Positions 6,662 to 13,691 are shown, numbered from the stretch's first letter. The stretch is 17,827 bases of DNA from Actinomycetes bacterium (GCA_021805305.1 JAJZFO010000208.1:1-17827), one strand, 5' to 3'. The notes: generated by a model from the sequence alone, not told the origin. A program made the numbers and translations.

Positions 6662-7618
6662 ATGGCCAAAATACAGTCGACGCGAGCCCGCGGAGTCTCG
6701 ACCACGTGGTTGAGAATCTTGGCGATCGCGACGTGGGCGTCGACGTTCGGCCTGATCGTCCTCGGTAGCGCGGTTCGGGTCACCAACTCAGGGATGGGTT
6801 GCAAGGGGTGGCCGCTGTGCACGGGATCTCAAGGATCGATCGCTAGTTTCCATCCCCTGATGGAGGAGTCGCATCGCCTCCTGGCCTCCATCGTCACGGG
6901 ACTCATCGTCGCGCTGGCGCTCAGCGTGCGCCACAACGAGCGCGCCACGCACTTGCGGGCACCGACGCGTGCCGCGGTGGTGATCATCATCGTGCAGATC
7001 CTCTTGGGCGCTTTGACGGTGTTCGCCAATAATGCGCCCTTCACGGTGGCGTTGCACCTGTTGACCGCCACACTCTTCCTCGGCGTGGTCACGGTCGTCG
7101 CGGTCGCCGCCTTCGTCCGACCCGAGGCCACGTGGTCGCTACGACGAGGATCGACGCGACTCGGGTGGTCCGCGGTGGTGGCGCTCTACGTCATCGTGAT
7201 CTCGGGATCCGTCGTGGTGAACGCCGGCGCCCAGTCCGCGTGTCCGGCCTGGCCGGTGTGTGGGAATTCCTCGGCTCAATTCGGAGTGGTGGTCATTCAG
7301 ATGACCCACCGCTCCCTGGTGCTGGTCGGATCGGTGGTGGTGGTGCTGTTCCTGCTGCGGCTGCGGCGAGGTACCGGTGCCGCGCCGGGCGTGGGGCGTT
7401 TCGCCACGCTGGCACTCTTCGTGCTCGCGCTGCAGGTGGCGGTGGGGGCGATGAGCGCGGTGTGGAGTAGCCACACCGAGATTGCGGACGTCCACCTCGC
7501 CGTGGCGTCACTCCTCTGGTCGAGCGTGGTGGCTGCGTTCGCGCTGAGCGCGCAGTCGCCGTTGCCGGCGAGGGAGGCGACGCCACCAGCGCACGACGCC
7601 GCTCGTCCGCGCCGCTGA
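6662..7618 (+). CDS. ctaA: Heme A synthase (CtaA/COX15 family)
   Basis: 318 residues from ATG 6662, which is preceded by GGGGGAAG; an in-frame extension to 6443 adds non-homologous residues. The protein has eight hydrophobic helices in two similar four-helix halves. Each half has an outer-loop cysteine pair, Cys47/Cys53 (CKGWPLC) and Cys194/Cys200 (CPAWPVC). The expected heme-ligand histidines are His71, His132, His216 and His278, and Glu68 lies three residues before His71 as in the Bacillus enzyme. It oxidises the C8 methyl of heme O to the formyl group of heme A, needed by aa3-type cytochrome oxidase, in the cytoplasmic membrane. The C-terminal tail is short and polar. No heme O synthase or oxidase gene is adjacent in this window. 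Confidence 0.92.
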   Translation: MAKIQSTRARGVSTTWLRILAIATWASTFGLIVLGSAVRVTNSGMGCKGWPLCTGSQGSIASFHPLMEESHRLLASIVTGLIVALALSVRHNERATHLRAPTRAAVVIIIVQILLGALTVFANNAPFTVALHLLTATLFLGVVTVVAVAAFVRPEATWSLRRGSTRLGWSAVVALYVIVISGSVVVNAGAQSACPAWPVCGNSSAQFGVVVIQMTHRSLVLVGSVVVVLFLLRLRRGTGAAPGVGRFATLALFVLALQVAVGAMSAVWSSHTEIADVHLAVASLLWSSVVAAFALSAQSPLPAREATPPAHDAARPRR

Positions 7619-7664
7619 GGAACGCCACGCCGCCGGCGCACGGCCGACCTCACATCCTCAGCGG
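7612..7664. terminator. Inverted repeat spanning both stop codons of convergent ctaA and prpF
   Basis: CCGCTGAGG (7612-7620) and CCTCAGCGG (7656-7664) are exact reverse complements, and a G-U and a C-G pair extend the stem outward. The ctaA stop (TGA 7616-7618) lies in the left arm and the prpF stop (7658-7660 on the minus strand) in the right arm. The 35-base loop is itself GC-rich. By position it is likely a shared bidirectional terminator, though no U-run follows. Confidence 0.5.
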
Positions 7665-8830
7665 TGGCTCCAGACGCGTCCGTCGAAGAGTCGACGGGCG
7701 GTTCGTACGAAGCTGCCCGACGTCGCCACCCAGGTGTCGTCGCGCTCGGTGACGGTCGCGTCCACCGTCAGAACCCCCGAGGGTGTCGCCAGGCGCAGTG
7801 GGCCCGTCGGCGGCGAGGCCGCGGCGTGCGAGAGCGCGTCGGCGACGACGGATCCGCTGATTCGCGCCGCCACCGCGGTGCACAGGGCGATCGTCAAGGG
7901 CATCGCCCGGTGCGGTTGGGTGTGGGAGATGACGCGAATGACGAGGTCCGCGTCCGTGGCCGGGATCAACTCCCCGGAGAGGGTGATCGACTCGGTGGCC
8001 TCGGTGACGAGGCACACGAACGGCACGCCCGTGATGCGCGCCGCACCCGCGAGGTCACCCGCGAGGCCCATGCGCACCGACGCCTGGCGGCGCAGACCTT
8101 CGAGGAGTGCGAGGGACCCGCGATCCTCCTCCAGTTGGGCGGGAAGTTCGACCCCACTGAGACCCACGGAGGAAGCGTGCACGAAGACGGCGGCGTTGGC
8201 CGCGTCGATCAGGGAGACCGTCACCGGACCGCGCGTCGCCACGTCGATCGTGTCCTGGCTGACGCCGGTGGGCAACAGGCGGCCCGTGCTCGCCCCGCCC
8301 GGATCGAGGAAGTCGAGATGGACGGGGGCGCCGCGGGTGGCGACACCCGGAATGAGGAAGTCCCCGTCGTAGCGCGCGCGTCCACTTTCCACGTCGACGT
8401 CGAAGGTGGAGCGAATGATCTTGCCCGTGTTGGTGTTGTGGATGCGCACGACGCACCGTTCGCCGTCCGCGCTCACGAGGCCTTCGTCTACGGCGAAGGG
8501 GCCGACCGCGGCGCTCATATTGCCGCAGTTGGTGCGAAAGTCGAGACGGTCCTCGGCGATCATGACCTGGACGAACGTGTAGTCCAGGTCGGCGTCGGGT
8601 CGAGTTGGTTCTCCGATGACGCAGACTTTGGACAAGGACGAGACGCCGCCGCCCATTCCGTCGAGTTGACGGCCGTAGGGGTCGGGCGAACCCATCGCGC
8701 CGCACAGGAGTGTCGTCCACTCGTCGCGGTCGAGGGGCAGGTCCCGGGCGTGCAGGAGCAGGCCCTTACTCGTGCCGCCACGCATGAAGACCGCGGGAAT
8801 CGCTACTTGGACCACGGCTGCCCCCCTCAT
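7658..8830 (-). CDS. prpF: PrpF-family isomerase (AcnD-accessory / 4-oxalomesaconate tautomerase-like)
   Basis: 390 residues, the usual PrpF length. Signatures: VFMRGGTSKGLLL (14-26), DPYGRQLDGMGGGVSSLSK (50-68) and TNCGNMSAAVGPFAVDEG (100-117) with active-site-region Cys102. The fold is the diaminopimelate epimerase-like double domain. Family members isomerise double bonds in tricarboxylic or oxalomesaconate-type acids, either helping AcnD in the 2-methylcitrate pathway or acting in gallate/protocatechuate breakdown. Neither pathway is visible nearby, so the substrate is open. The start is uncertain: the ATG at 8830 has a weak site, while GTG at 8815 (codon 6) follows AGGGGGG at good spacing and would remove five residues not expected in the family. 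Confidence 0.85.
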   Translation of the reverse strand: MRGAAVVQVAIPAVFMRGGTSKGLLLHARDLPLDRDEWTTLLCGAMGSPDPYGRQLDGMGGGVSSLSKVCVIGEPTRPDADLDYTFVQVMIAEDRLDFRTNCGNMSAAVGPFAVDEGLVSADGERCVVRIHNTNTGKIIRSTFDVDVESGRARYDGDFLIPGVATRGAPVHLDFLDPGGASTGRLLPTGVSQDTIDVATRGPVTVSLIDAANAAVFVHASSVGLSGVELPAQLEEDRGSLALLEGLRRQASVRMGLAGDLAGAARITGVPFVCLVTEATESITLSGELIPATDADLVIRVISHTQPHRAMPLTIALCTAVAARISGSVVADALSHAAASPPTGPLRLATPSGVLTVDATVTERDDTWVATSGSFVRTARRLFDGRVWSHR

Positions 8831-8927
8831 CGCAGAACGACTCCGCTGCGCCCGACTCTACCGAGTGCGACGTGGGCGTTCGCTTCGCGGAGCCCGGGGT
8901 ACGCGCAGGAATGAACTTCTTCGCGTC

Positions 8928-8940
8928 GGGGCGTCGCCCC
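8928..8940 (-). terminator. Short hairpin between the iron permease-like and prpF genes
   Basis: GGGGC-GTC-GCCCC forms a 5-bp GC stem in the 164-bp gap downstream of the permease-like gene, 55 bp past its stop. A U-run is lacking, so this is only a weak terminator candidate. I see no gene in the gap. Confidence 0.25.
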
Positions 8941-8994
8941 AGAGGGATCGTCGAGGATCCTCACGGGGTCAGATCGGAGTGCGGACGGCGCGCC

Positions 8995-9417
8995 CTACTC
9001 CGACAGGGGGCGATTGAACTCGACGATTTCGAGTGCGTCGCCCTCACGGAGCGATTCGTGAAGGATCTGTTGCTCGCGTGCGCGTTCGTCGAGTTCTTCG
9101 ACGTCGGCGGCTTCGATGCGGACGAGCTGGTCGTCGGCCGCCGGTGACGTACGAATGAGTTCGTCCAATTTGAGCTGCAGCGCCAACTGGTGTCGACTCT
9201 GCGTGTGCTGGATGACGAAGAGCATCACCAACGTCACCGCGGCGCTCGCGGCGGAGAAGCCCGCCTCCCAGTTGGGGGGAAAGCCGTCGAGGGCGAGGAC
9301 GAGGGCGAAGACGAGCACCGCGAGGAAGGCCACTACTGCGGCACTGGTGCGTGACGTGAGTTCGCCGATCCAGTGCAGGAAACGGCTCACTCGACGTTGT
9401 GGTTTGGGCCACTTCAT
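8995..9417 (-). CDS. Low-affinity iron permease family membrane protein
   Basis: 140 residues. Two hydrophobic segments (about 25-44 and 52-70) are followed by the family hallmark FVIQHTQSRHQLALQLKLDELIR (67-89) and an acidic, probably helical C-terminus. GGAGGAATACCC precedes the ATG and supports the start. Bacterial members of this family resemble part of fungal Fet4 and are named for it, but iron transport by the short bacterial forms is poorly tested. With only two membrane spans, a channel or transporter would need to oligomerise. It is transcribed alone, divergent from the methyltransferase. Confidence 0.8.
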   Translation of the reverse strand: MKWPKPQRRVSRFLHWIGELTSRTSAAVVAFLAVLVFALVLALDGFPPNWEAGFSAASAAVTLVMLFVIQHTQSRHQLALQLKLDELIRTSPAADDQLVRIEAADVEELDERAREQQILHESLREGDALEIVEFNRPLSE

Positions 9418-9529
9418 GGGTATTCCTCCGTGGGCGGGTGGACACTCGGCTCATCGAGCGCCCTCGGGCGTGGTCGTCGGTCGCGCCCGACGGGTGCATC
9501 ATCCAGCGTAATGGGACGACGCCGGCGGC

Positions 9530-9563
9530 GATGAGGTGAGGTTGTGAAAATGATGAGATGAGG
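9530..9563. repeat. Near-identical 12-bp direct repeats in the divergent intergenic region
   Basis: GATGAGGTGAGG (9530-9541) and GATGAGATGAGG (9552-9563) differ at one base and start 22 bp apart, about two helical turns. The second runs into a small inverted repeat, GATGA-GGCG-TCATC (9557-9570). They lie between the iron permease-like gene and the methyltransferase and could be operator sites; there is no further support. Confidence 0.35.
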
Positions 9564-9617
9564 CGTCATCGCGACACGTCTCGCCGGCGCGTGGTGGCGT
9601 CGGTCGGCGTCGTTGCT

Positions 9618-9632
9618 TAGTGTGGCGTGATG
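9618..9632 (+). promoter_or_regulatory. Candidate leaderless promoter of the methyltransferase
   Basis: TAGTGT (9618-9623) fits the actinobacterial -10 pattern TANNNT and is followed by exactly six bases before ATG 9630. No Shine-Dalgarno sequence is present. This arrangement is typical of leaderless transcripts starting at the A of ATG. The -35 region is weak. Confidence 0.4.
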
Positions 9633-10433
9633 AGTAACGAGCAATACACCCACGGACACCACGAGTCGGTCCTGCGTAGTCACCTGTGGCGCACCGCCGA
9701 GAATTCGGCGGGGTTCCTGCTGCCCCTGCTCGGGGAGAGCTCGACGGTGCTCGACGTGGGGTGTGGGCCGGGCAACATCACCGCGGACCTCGCCGCGCGA
9801 GTGGCGCACGGTACCGTCACGGGCATTGACCGCTCCGCCGACGTGGTGGCGCGCGCCGCGCACGATTACCCCGTCGACCAACACCGCAATCTTCACTTCC
9901 GCGTGGCCGACGTCACCGCGTTGCCCTTCGAGGACGGACACTTTGACGTGGTCTACGTCCATCAGGTCCTCCAACACCTGAGCGATCCCGTGGGCGCGTT
10001 GCGCGAAATGCGACGGGTGCTCAAAGTCGGCGGTCTCCTCGCGGCGCGCGACGCCGACTACGGCGGCTTCATCTGGTCGCCCGGCGACCCCGTCCTCGAT
10101 CGGTGGCTCGATCTCTACCATCGCGTGACGCGCGCCAACGGGGCCGAGGCCGACGGCGGTCGACACCTGAAAGCGTGGGTCCTCGCGGCGGGATTCGATG
10201 ACCTGACCGTGACGACGTCGAATTGGACCTACGAGTCCCCCGAGGAGTGCGAGTGGTGGGGTGGCCTGTGGGCGGAACGGGTGGTGCACAGCGACTTCGC
10301 GCGCCAAGCCCTCGACTACTCCCTCACGACGCCCGAGGAGCTTGAGGCGATCGCGCACGCGTTTCGCGAGTGGTCGCGCCACCGCGCGGCCATTTTCGTG
10401 ATTCCGAACTTTGAGGTGCTCGCGCGTCGTTGA
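9630..10433 (+). CDS. Class I SAM-dependent methyltransferase
   Basis: 267 residues from ATG 9630; a GTG immediately before it (9627) is an alternative start. Motif I is VLDVGCGPGN (40-49), the acidic loop GIDRSADVV follows, and the motif IV region is HFDVVYVHQVLQHL. The N-terminus YTHGHHESVLRSHLWRTAEN and the later RDADYGGFIW and WWGGLWAER blocks match a widespread actinobacterial group of stand-alone small-molecule methyltransferases of unknown substrate. It is soluble and probably monocistronic, converging on the Rpf-like gene with only 10 bp between stops. Confidence 0.88.
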   Translation: MSNEQYTHGHHESVLRSHLWRTAENSAGFLLPLLGESSTVLDVGCGPGNITADLAARVAHGTVTGIDRSADVVARAAHDYPVDQHRNLHFRVADVTALPFEDGHFDVVYVHQVLQHLSDPVGALREMRRVLKVGGLLAARDADYGGFIWSPGDPVLDRWLDLYHRVTRANGAEADGGRHLKAWVLAAGFDDLTVTTSNWTYESPEECEWWGGLWAERVVHSDFARQALDYSLTTPEELEAIAHAFREWSRHRAAIFVIPNFEVLARR

Positions 10434-10443
10434 GTCCGGGTCA

Positions 10444-10902
10444 TCACCAGCCCAGCGGGGAGCAACCGTACTGATCGGGAATCCACGTCTGCGTGATGCG
10501 CATCGCGACGAGTACTTGTTGCACGGGGGTCGCGTCGCCCGCGCGCGCTCCGAAGTGGGTGCCCCCGAAGTGGATCCAATTGATGTTCAAGAATCCAATA
10601 CCTGAGTAGATCGGGCCGACCATGTTCCATCGGCCATCGACTTCACAGACGGCGACGCGCTGCCACTTGTCCATCATCTGTTGCAGGGTGAGGTGCAGGC
10701 GCGTCGCGAACACGCCCAGGGCCGTGGTGGCCTCGGACTGGAGCCGTTGGCGGTGATCCTGGAGCTGTTCAATCGCGAGGACCCGCGGACTGGGACCCGG
10801 GTGCCGCGCAGGGCTGTGGCGCACGTCGGCCGCGGTCGCGGGCGAGACGGGGGCGGTCACGCTGAAGAGCGCCACCGCCAGAGTCAGCAATATACGTCGC
10901 AT
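10444..10902 (-). CDS. Secreted Rpf-like (transglycosylase/lysozyme-like) protein
   Basis: 152 residues from ATG 10902, which follows AGGAG at good spacing. Longer in-frame starts up to 11040 would put a polar stretch before the signal peptide and are rejected. Residues 1-24 form a Sec signal peptide ending ATA-A. Residues 40-78 are probably helical. Residues 80-152 resemble the resuscitation-promoting-factor fold: WQRVAVCEVDGRWN with presumed catalytic Glu87 after Cys86, then SGIGFLNINWIHFGG, VQQVLVAMRI and a terminal YGCSPLGW whose Cys147 probably pairs with Cys86. Rpf proteins cleave peptidoglycan glycan strands outside the cell. The usual 'CESGGNW...GGLQF' core is altered here (CEVDGRWN, SGIGF), so activity is inferred. 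No LysM or other wall-binding domain is present. Confidence 0.75.
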   Translation of the reverse strand: MRRILLTLAVALFSVTAPVSPATAADVRHSPARHPGPSPRVLAIEQLQDHRQRLQSEATTALGVFATRLHLTLQQMMDKWQRVAVCEVDGRWNMVGPIYSGIGFLNINWIHFGGTHFGARAGDATPVQQVLVAMRITQTWIPDQYGCSPLGW

Positions 10903-11044
10903 GTCATTCTCCTGTTCGACACCGCGCGTCGGTACGCGAGTCGGCCCTGGGGCAGCACGTGCGTCACGAAGCGTGGTTCGTTTCTGGTCACCCATCGCGG
11001 GTCGTCGGGTCGCTCGCGCTGAGTAAAAGCGCACGAACAACGAA

Positions 11045-11070
11045 GCAGTATCTACTGCGTGACCATTCTA
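11045..11070 (-). promoter_or_regulatory. Candidate promoter and operator of the Rpf-like gene
   Basis: On the minus strand TAGAAT (11070-11065) matches the -10 consensus at 5/6. It would start transcription near 11058, leaving a leader of about 155 bases. The palindrome GCAGTATCTACTGC (11045-11058) would then cover positions +1 to +14, an expected place for a repressor site. No clear -35 element is seen. Confidence 0.35.
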
Positions 11071-11277
11071 CGACCTCCGCGTGAAAAAAGGGAGCACCGG
11101 AAGGCCGCAGGCGGTCGCAGTAGTTCCCGTTGATCAGGGATGATGATGCGACTAAAAAATTTGGCAGATATTTTCATCGCTCGCCGAGGATGACCCGATT
11201 CGAGCCCGGCTAAACCCCAGGTGGGGCCGTCTTTCTGCATGATTGTGCAGAGAAGATGAAGAAATAGTCATATTCGA

Positions 11278-11333
11278 CCCCCGGACGTCCTTGAGCCGGG
11301 GGTGTCGCCCTCAAGGTCTTCGTCGGGGGCGAC
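11278..11333 (-). terminator. Overlapping hairpins downstream of padR (terminator or switch)
   Basis: Three 7-bp stems overlap: 11278-11284 with 11296-11302 (CCCCCGG/CCGGGGG), 11289-11295 with 11310-11316 (CCTTGAG/CTCAAGG) and 11304-11310 with 11327-11333 (GTCGCCC/GGGCGAC). The middle stem cannot form together with either outer one as drawn. On the minus strand the last hairpin is followed by a moderately U-rich stretch, fitting a terminator about 65-120 bp after the PadR stop. Confidence 0.45.
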
Positions 11334-11397
11334 CTCGACTCCTCCCCAGTGACGGACCCCCGCGACGCGTGACGACCGGCGACGCTCGAGACGGCGG

Positions 11398-11961
11398 CTA
11401 CGACGTCGACGGGTCGCGGTCGACGAGGACGGCCGGTACGAAGGATGGCAGGTCGGCCAACCACGTGGCGACCGCGGACTCAAAGAGGCGTCCGAAGTGC
11501 ACCGTCGCCACTTCGAAGGGGTCGTTCGCGGCGGCGACCATGTCCGCTTCGAGCTGCGTGTAGTACTCGAGTTTGGCGTGGTGCAGCGCGCGGAACTCTT
11601 CGAGAAGTTGGCGCAGTCGCGCGGGCTCGAGATCGCGCGCGAAGCGGATGGTGAGCAACATCGGAAAGCGAATGACTTCGGCCGCGGGTCCCGCGTCGAG
11701 CCACTGGCGGAACGCGCGGTGTCCCGCGTCGGTGACGGTGAACTGGCGACTCGAGCGTGGACCCAACGGACCCGCGTGCAGGTAGCCCCGATGTTCGAGG
11801 GCCTGTAACTCTCGGTACACCTGACTACGCGTGAGCGTCCAATAGTCACCGATGAGCACCTCGGCGCGTTGGGAGAGGCCGTTGCCGTTCACGGGTCCGA
11901 TCTGCGTCAACAGTCCGAGCATGGCCGCCGCCGTCGCGTTCAACGGTTCTTGACTATCCAC
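11398..11961 (-). CDS. PadR family transcriptional regulator
   Basis: 187 residues from GTG 11961. Residues 8-75 form the PadR winged helix: MLGLLTQIGPVNGNGLSQRA, LTRSQVYRELQALEHRGYL and the wing SSRQFTVTDAGHRAFRQWLD. The C-terminal half (about 90-180) is the helical dimerisation domain with FRALHHAKLEYYTQLEADM. PadR proteins bind palindromes near their own promoter and release on ligand binding, often regulating adjacent drug exporters. The gene is divergent from the ABC exporter with only 24 bp between start codons, so control of both is very likely. A -10-like TACACT (11974-11969) seven bases before the GTG suggests a leaderless transcript. Confidence 0.88.
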   Translation of the reverse strand: MDSQEPLNATAAAMLGLLTQIGPVNGNGLSQRAEVLIGDYWTLTRSQVYRELQALEHRGYLHAGPLGPRSSRQFTVTDAGHRAFRQWLDAGPAAEVIRFPMLLTIRFARDLEPARLRQLLEEFRALHHAKLEYYTQLEADMVAAANDPFEVATVHFGRLFESAVATWLADLPSFVPAVLVDRDPSTS

Positions 11962-11971
11962 AATGGACAGT
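11953..11971. promoter_or_regulatory. Candidate PadR operator (19-bp imperfect palindrome)
   Basis: ACTATCCA-CAA-TGGACAGT has 8-bp arms with one mismatch around a 3-base centre. It covers the padR start codon (11961-11959) and touches its -10 box (TACACT, 11974-11969). The -10 box of the ABC gene (TACCTT, 11973-11978) begins two bases beyond the palindrome. A bound dimer would block both leaderless transcripts. Binding by this PadR is inferred from position. Confidence 0.6.
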
Positions 11972-11985
11972 GTACCTTCGAGCGC

Positions 11986-12924
11986 ATGGATTCCCCCAGA
12001 TCCGGAGTGGCGATTTCGGTCACCTCCCTAACGAAGAGTTACGCGAAGAACGTTGCCTTACGGGGAGTGGACCTCGAGATCTTTGAGGGTGAGATCTTCG
12101 CCCTGTTGGGTCCCAACGGCGCGGGCAAGACCAGTTGCGTGGAGATCCTCGAGGGCTTTCGTCGCCGCGACGGGGGAGACGTCCGCGTGTTGGGGATCGA
12201 CCCGGACCGCCAACCGATGTCGCTGAAGTCCCGCGTGGGCATCGTGTTGCAATCGAGCGGCGTCGACCGTTACCTCAACGTCGCGGAGACGGTGGCGATG
12301 TATTCGAGTTACTACCCCCACCCGCGATCGGTCGACGAGATCCTTTCGCTCGTGGGGCTCGAGGCCAAGCGCAACGAGCGCGTCCTGCGGCTCTCGGGTG
12401 GTCAACAGCGCAGACTCGACGTGGCGATCGCCCTCGCGGGAAACCCCGACCTCCTCTTCCTGGACGAGCCGACGACCGGCTTCGACCCCAGTGCGCGACG
12501 CGAAGTGTGGGACGTCATCAAGAATCTGCGCAGCCTCGGTAAAACGGTGGTCCTCACCACCCACTTCATGGACGAGGCGCAGTACCTGGCCGATCGCCTC
12601 GCCATCATCGCGCGCGGTCGCATCGTGGCCGAGGGCGATCCCCAGACCCTGGCGGGTCGTGACCGCATGTCGGCCACCGTGCACTTCTCACTACCGGACC
12701 ATTTGCGACCGCCACCTCAGTTGAAGGTCACGGTCACGCACCTCAACAACTACGCGATGGCCTCTGATCGGGTGACCCAGGACCTGTACGACTTGACGTC
12801 CTGGGCCCTCCAGCACGACGTGCGACTCGAGGACCTGCGAGTGGAGCGGCCGACGCTCGAGGACGTCTACTTGTCACTCACGCACGAGGACGCGTCCATC
12901 TCGGACGATGAGGTCACGCGATGA
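11986..12924 (+). CDS. ABC exporter ATP-binding protein
   Basis: 312 residues from ATG 11986; an upstream in-frame start at 11869 would run through padR and is rejected. All ATPase motifs are visible: Walker A GPNGAGKT (42-49), Q-loop Gln89, signature LSGGQ (136-140), Walker B LLFLDEP (156-162) and H-loop His193 (TTHFMDEAQ). The C-terminal 80 residues form the extra domain usual for DrrA/CcmA-type drug exporters, ending RPTLEDVYLSLT. It powers the permease encoded next, whose ATG overlaps its stop as ATGA. Export substrate unknown; lipophilic drugs or antibiotics are typical for the group. TACCTT at 11973-11978, seven bases before the ATG, suggests leaderless transcription. Confidence 0.93.
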   Translation: MDSPRSGVAISVTSLTKSYAKNVALRGVDLEIFEGEIFALLGPNGAGKTSCVEILEGFRRRDGGDVRVLGIDPDRQPMSLKSRVGIVLQSSGVDRYLNVAETVAMYSSYYPHPRSVDEILSLVGLEAKRNERVLRLSGGQQRRLDVAIALAGNPDLLFLDEPTTGFDPSARREVWDVIKNLRSLGKTVVLTTHFMDEAQYLADRLAIIARGRIVAEGDPQTLAGRDRMSATVHFSLPDHLRPPPQLKVTVTHLNNYAMASDRVTQDLYDLTSWALQHDVRLEDLRVERPTLEDVYLSLTHEDASISDDEVTR

Positions 12925-13691
12925 ACGCGGCGGGCATGTTGGCCAATCAGTTTCGCTACGTGAACAAGACCTTCTGGCGCAACCCCGCGTCAGCCTTCTT
13001 CACCTTCTCCTTCCCCCTCATGTTCCTGGTGATCTTCACGTCGCTACTCGGACACCATTCGATTCAGATCTCCTCGACCCGGTCCGTCGACCTCTCCACC
13101 TACTACGTGGCCTCGATGGCGGCGTACGCGGTGATCACGGCGTGTTACAACAACATCGCCATCGGGCTAGCCATTCAACGAGATTCGGGCGTGCTCAAAC
13201 GCACCCGCGGCACGCCGATCCCGAGCGGGGTCTATATCCTGGGTCGCCTGGCGCACGCGTTGTTCGTGTCTCTCATCCTGGTCGCGATCACCGCGACCTA
13301 CGGTGCGATGTTCTACCACGCGTCACTGCCCACGGGATGGTCGTTGGCTAAGTTCCTCGTGATGCTGGTCGTCGGCGCCCTGACGTTCTGTGCACTGGGC
13401 TTCGCCATCACTTGCGTGATCCCCAACGCCGACGCCGCGCCGGCCATCGTGAACGCGAGCGTCCTGCCGTTGTTGTTCTTGTCGGGGATCTTCATTGCGT
13501 TGTCCTCCAACGCACCCACGTGGATGGTGTGGGTGGCGCGCATCTTCCCGATTCGCCACTTCGCCTTGGGCATGCAGGCGGGATTCGTCGGCACGACGTT
13601 CAACTGGGTGGACGTCGTGGTGGTCGCGGCGTGGGGGCTGGGGGCCCTCGCGGTGTCGGTGCGGTTCTTCTCATGGGAGCCACACCGATAG
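12921..13691 (+). CDS. ABC-2 type exporter permease
   Basis: 256 residues, a normal ABC-2 permease length. An amphipathic start (NQFRYVNKTFWRNPASAFFTFSFPLMFLVIF) leads into about six membrane helices. The typical IQRDSGVLKRTRGTPIPSGVYILGR cytoplasmic loop after helix 2 and the PLLFLSGIFIALSSNAPTWM segment before the last helix are present. With the ATPase it forms a two-by-two exporter in the cytoplasmic membrane. It is coupled to the ATPase by ATGA overlap and is the last gene of the unit. No terminator is obvious before the peptidase relic that follows at about 13762. Confidence 0.9.
   Translation: MNAAGMLANQFRYVNKTFWRNPASAFFTFSFPLMFLVIFTSLLGHHSIQISSTRSVDLSTYYVASMAAYAVITACYNNIAIGLAIQRDSGVLKRTRGTPIPSGVYILGRLAHALFVSLILVAITATYGAMFYHASLPTGWSLAKFLVMLVVGALTFCALGFAITCVIPNADAAPAIVNASVLPLLFLSGIFIALSSNAPTWMVWVARIFPIRHFALGMQAGFVGTTFNWVDVVVVAAWGLGALAVSVRFFSWEPHR

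Larger units (their letters stand above)
10903..11397. other. 495-bp non-coding region upstream of the Rpf-like gene, rich in inverted repeats
   Basis: No credible gene is seen between the Rpf-like start and the PadR stop. It contains GCAGTA-TC-TACTGC (11045-11058); nested arms GTCGCA/TGCGAC (11114-11119, 11147-11152) around TCCC/GGGA (11125-11128, 11137-11140); TCATC/GATGA with an inner CTC/GAG (about 11174-11193); CTGCA/TGCAG (11236-11251); and three overlapping stems at 11278-11333. Parts are AT-rich, such as 11153-11175. It may be a leader RNA or long regulatory region for the secreted muralidase and also the end of the PadR transcript. Confidence 0.5.

Noticed and set aside
7664..8914. 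Long plus-strand open frame opposite prpF
   Set aside because: Antisense to a clear PrpF protein; its translation is a low-complexity Arg/Gly/Asp/His string without recognisable domains.
9418..9629. A small gene in the divergent gap before the methyltransferase
   Set aside because: No open frame with a plausible start, ribosome site and typical codon use; only the repeats and promoter elements are supported.
11190..11220. A tRNA T-arm-like stretch (CCCGATTCGAGCCCGG) between the Rpf-like and PadR genes
   Set aside because: The 5-bp T-stem does not pair around the TTCGA loop and no anticodon or acceptor arm can be drawn on either strand.
11160..11300. A c-di-AMP (ydaO) riboswitch upstream of the Rpf-like gene
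   Set aside because: Fragments such as CGAATC and GGGGTT recall the motif, but the conserved GGGGTGAATC and CAGCTAACC elements are not present in the right order. Left as a search to run rather than a call.
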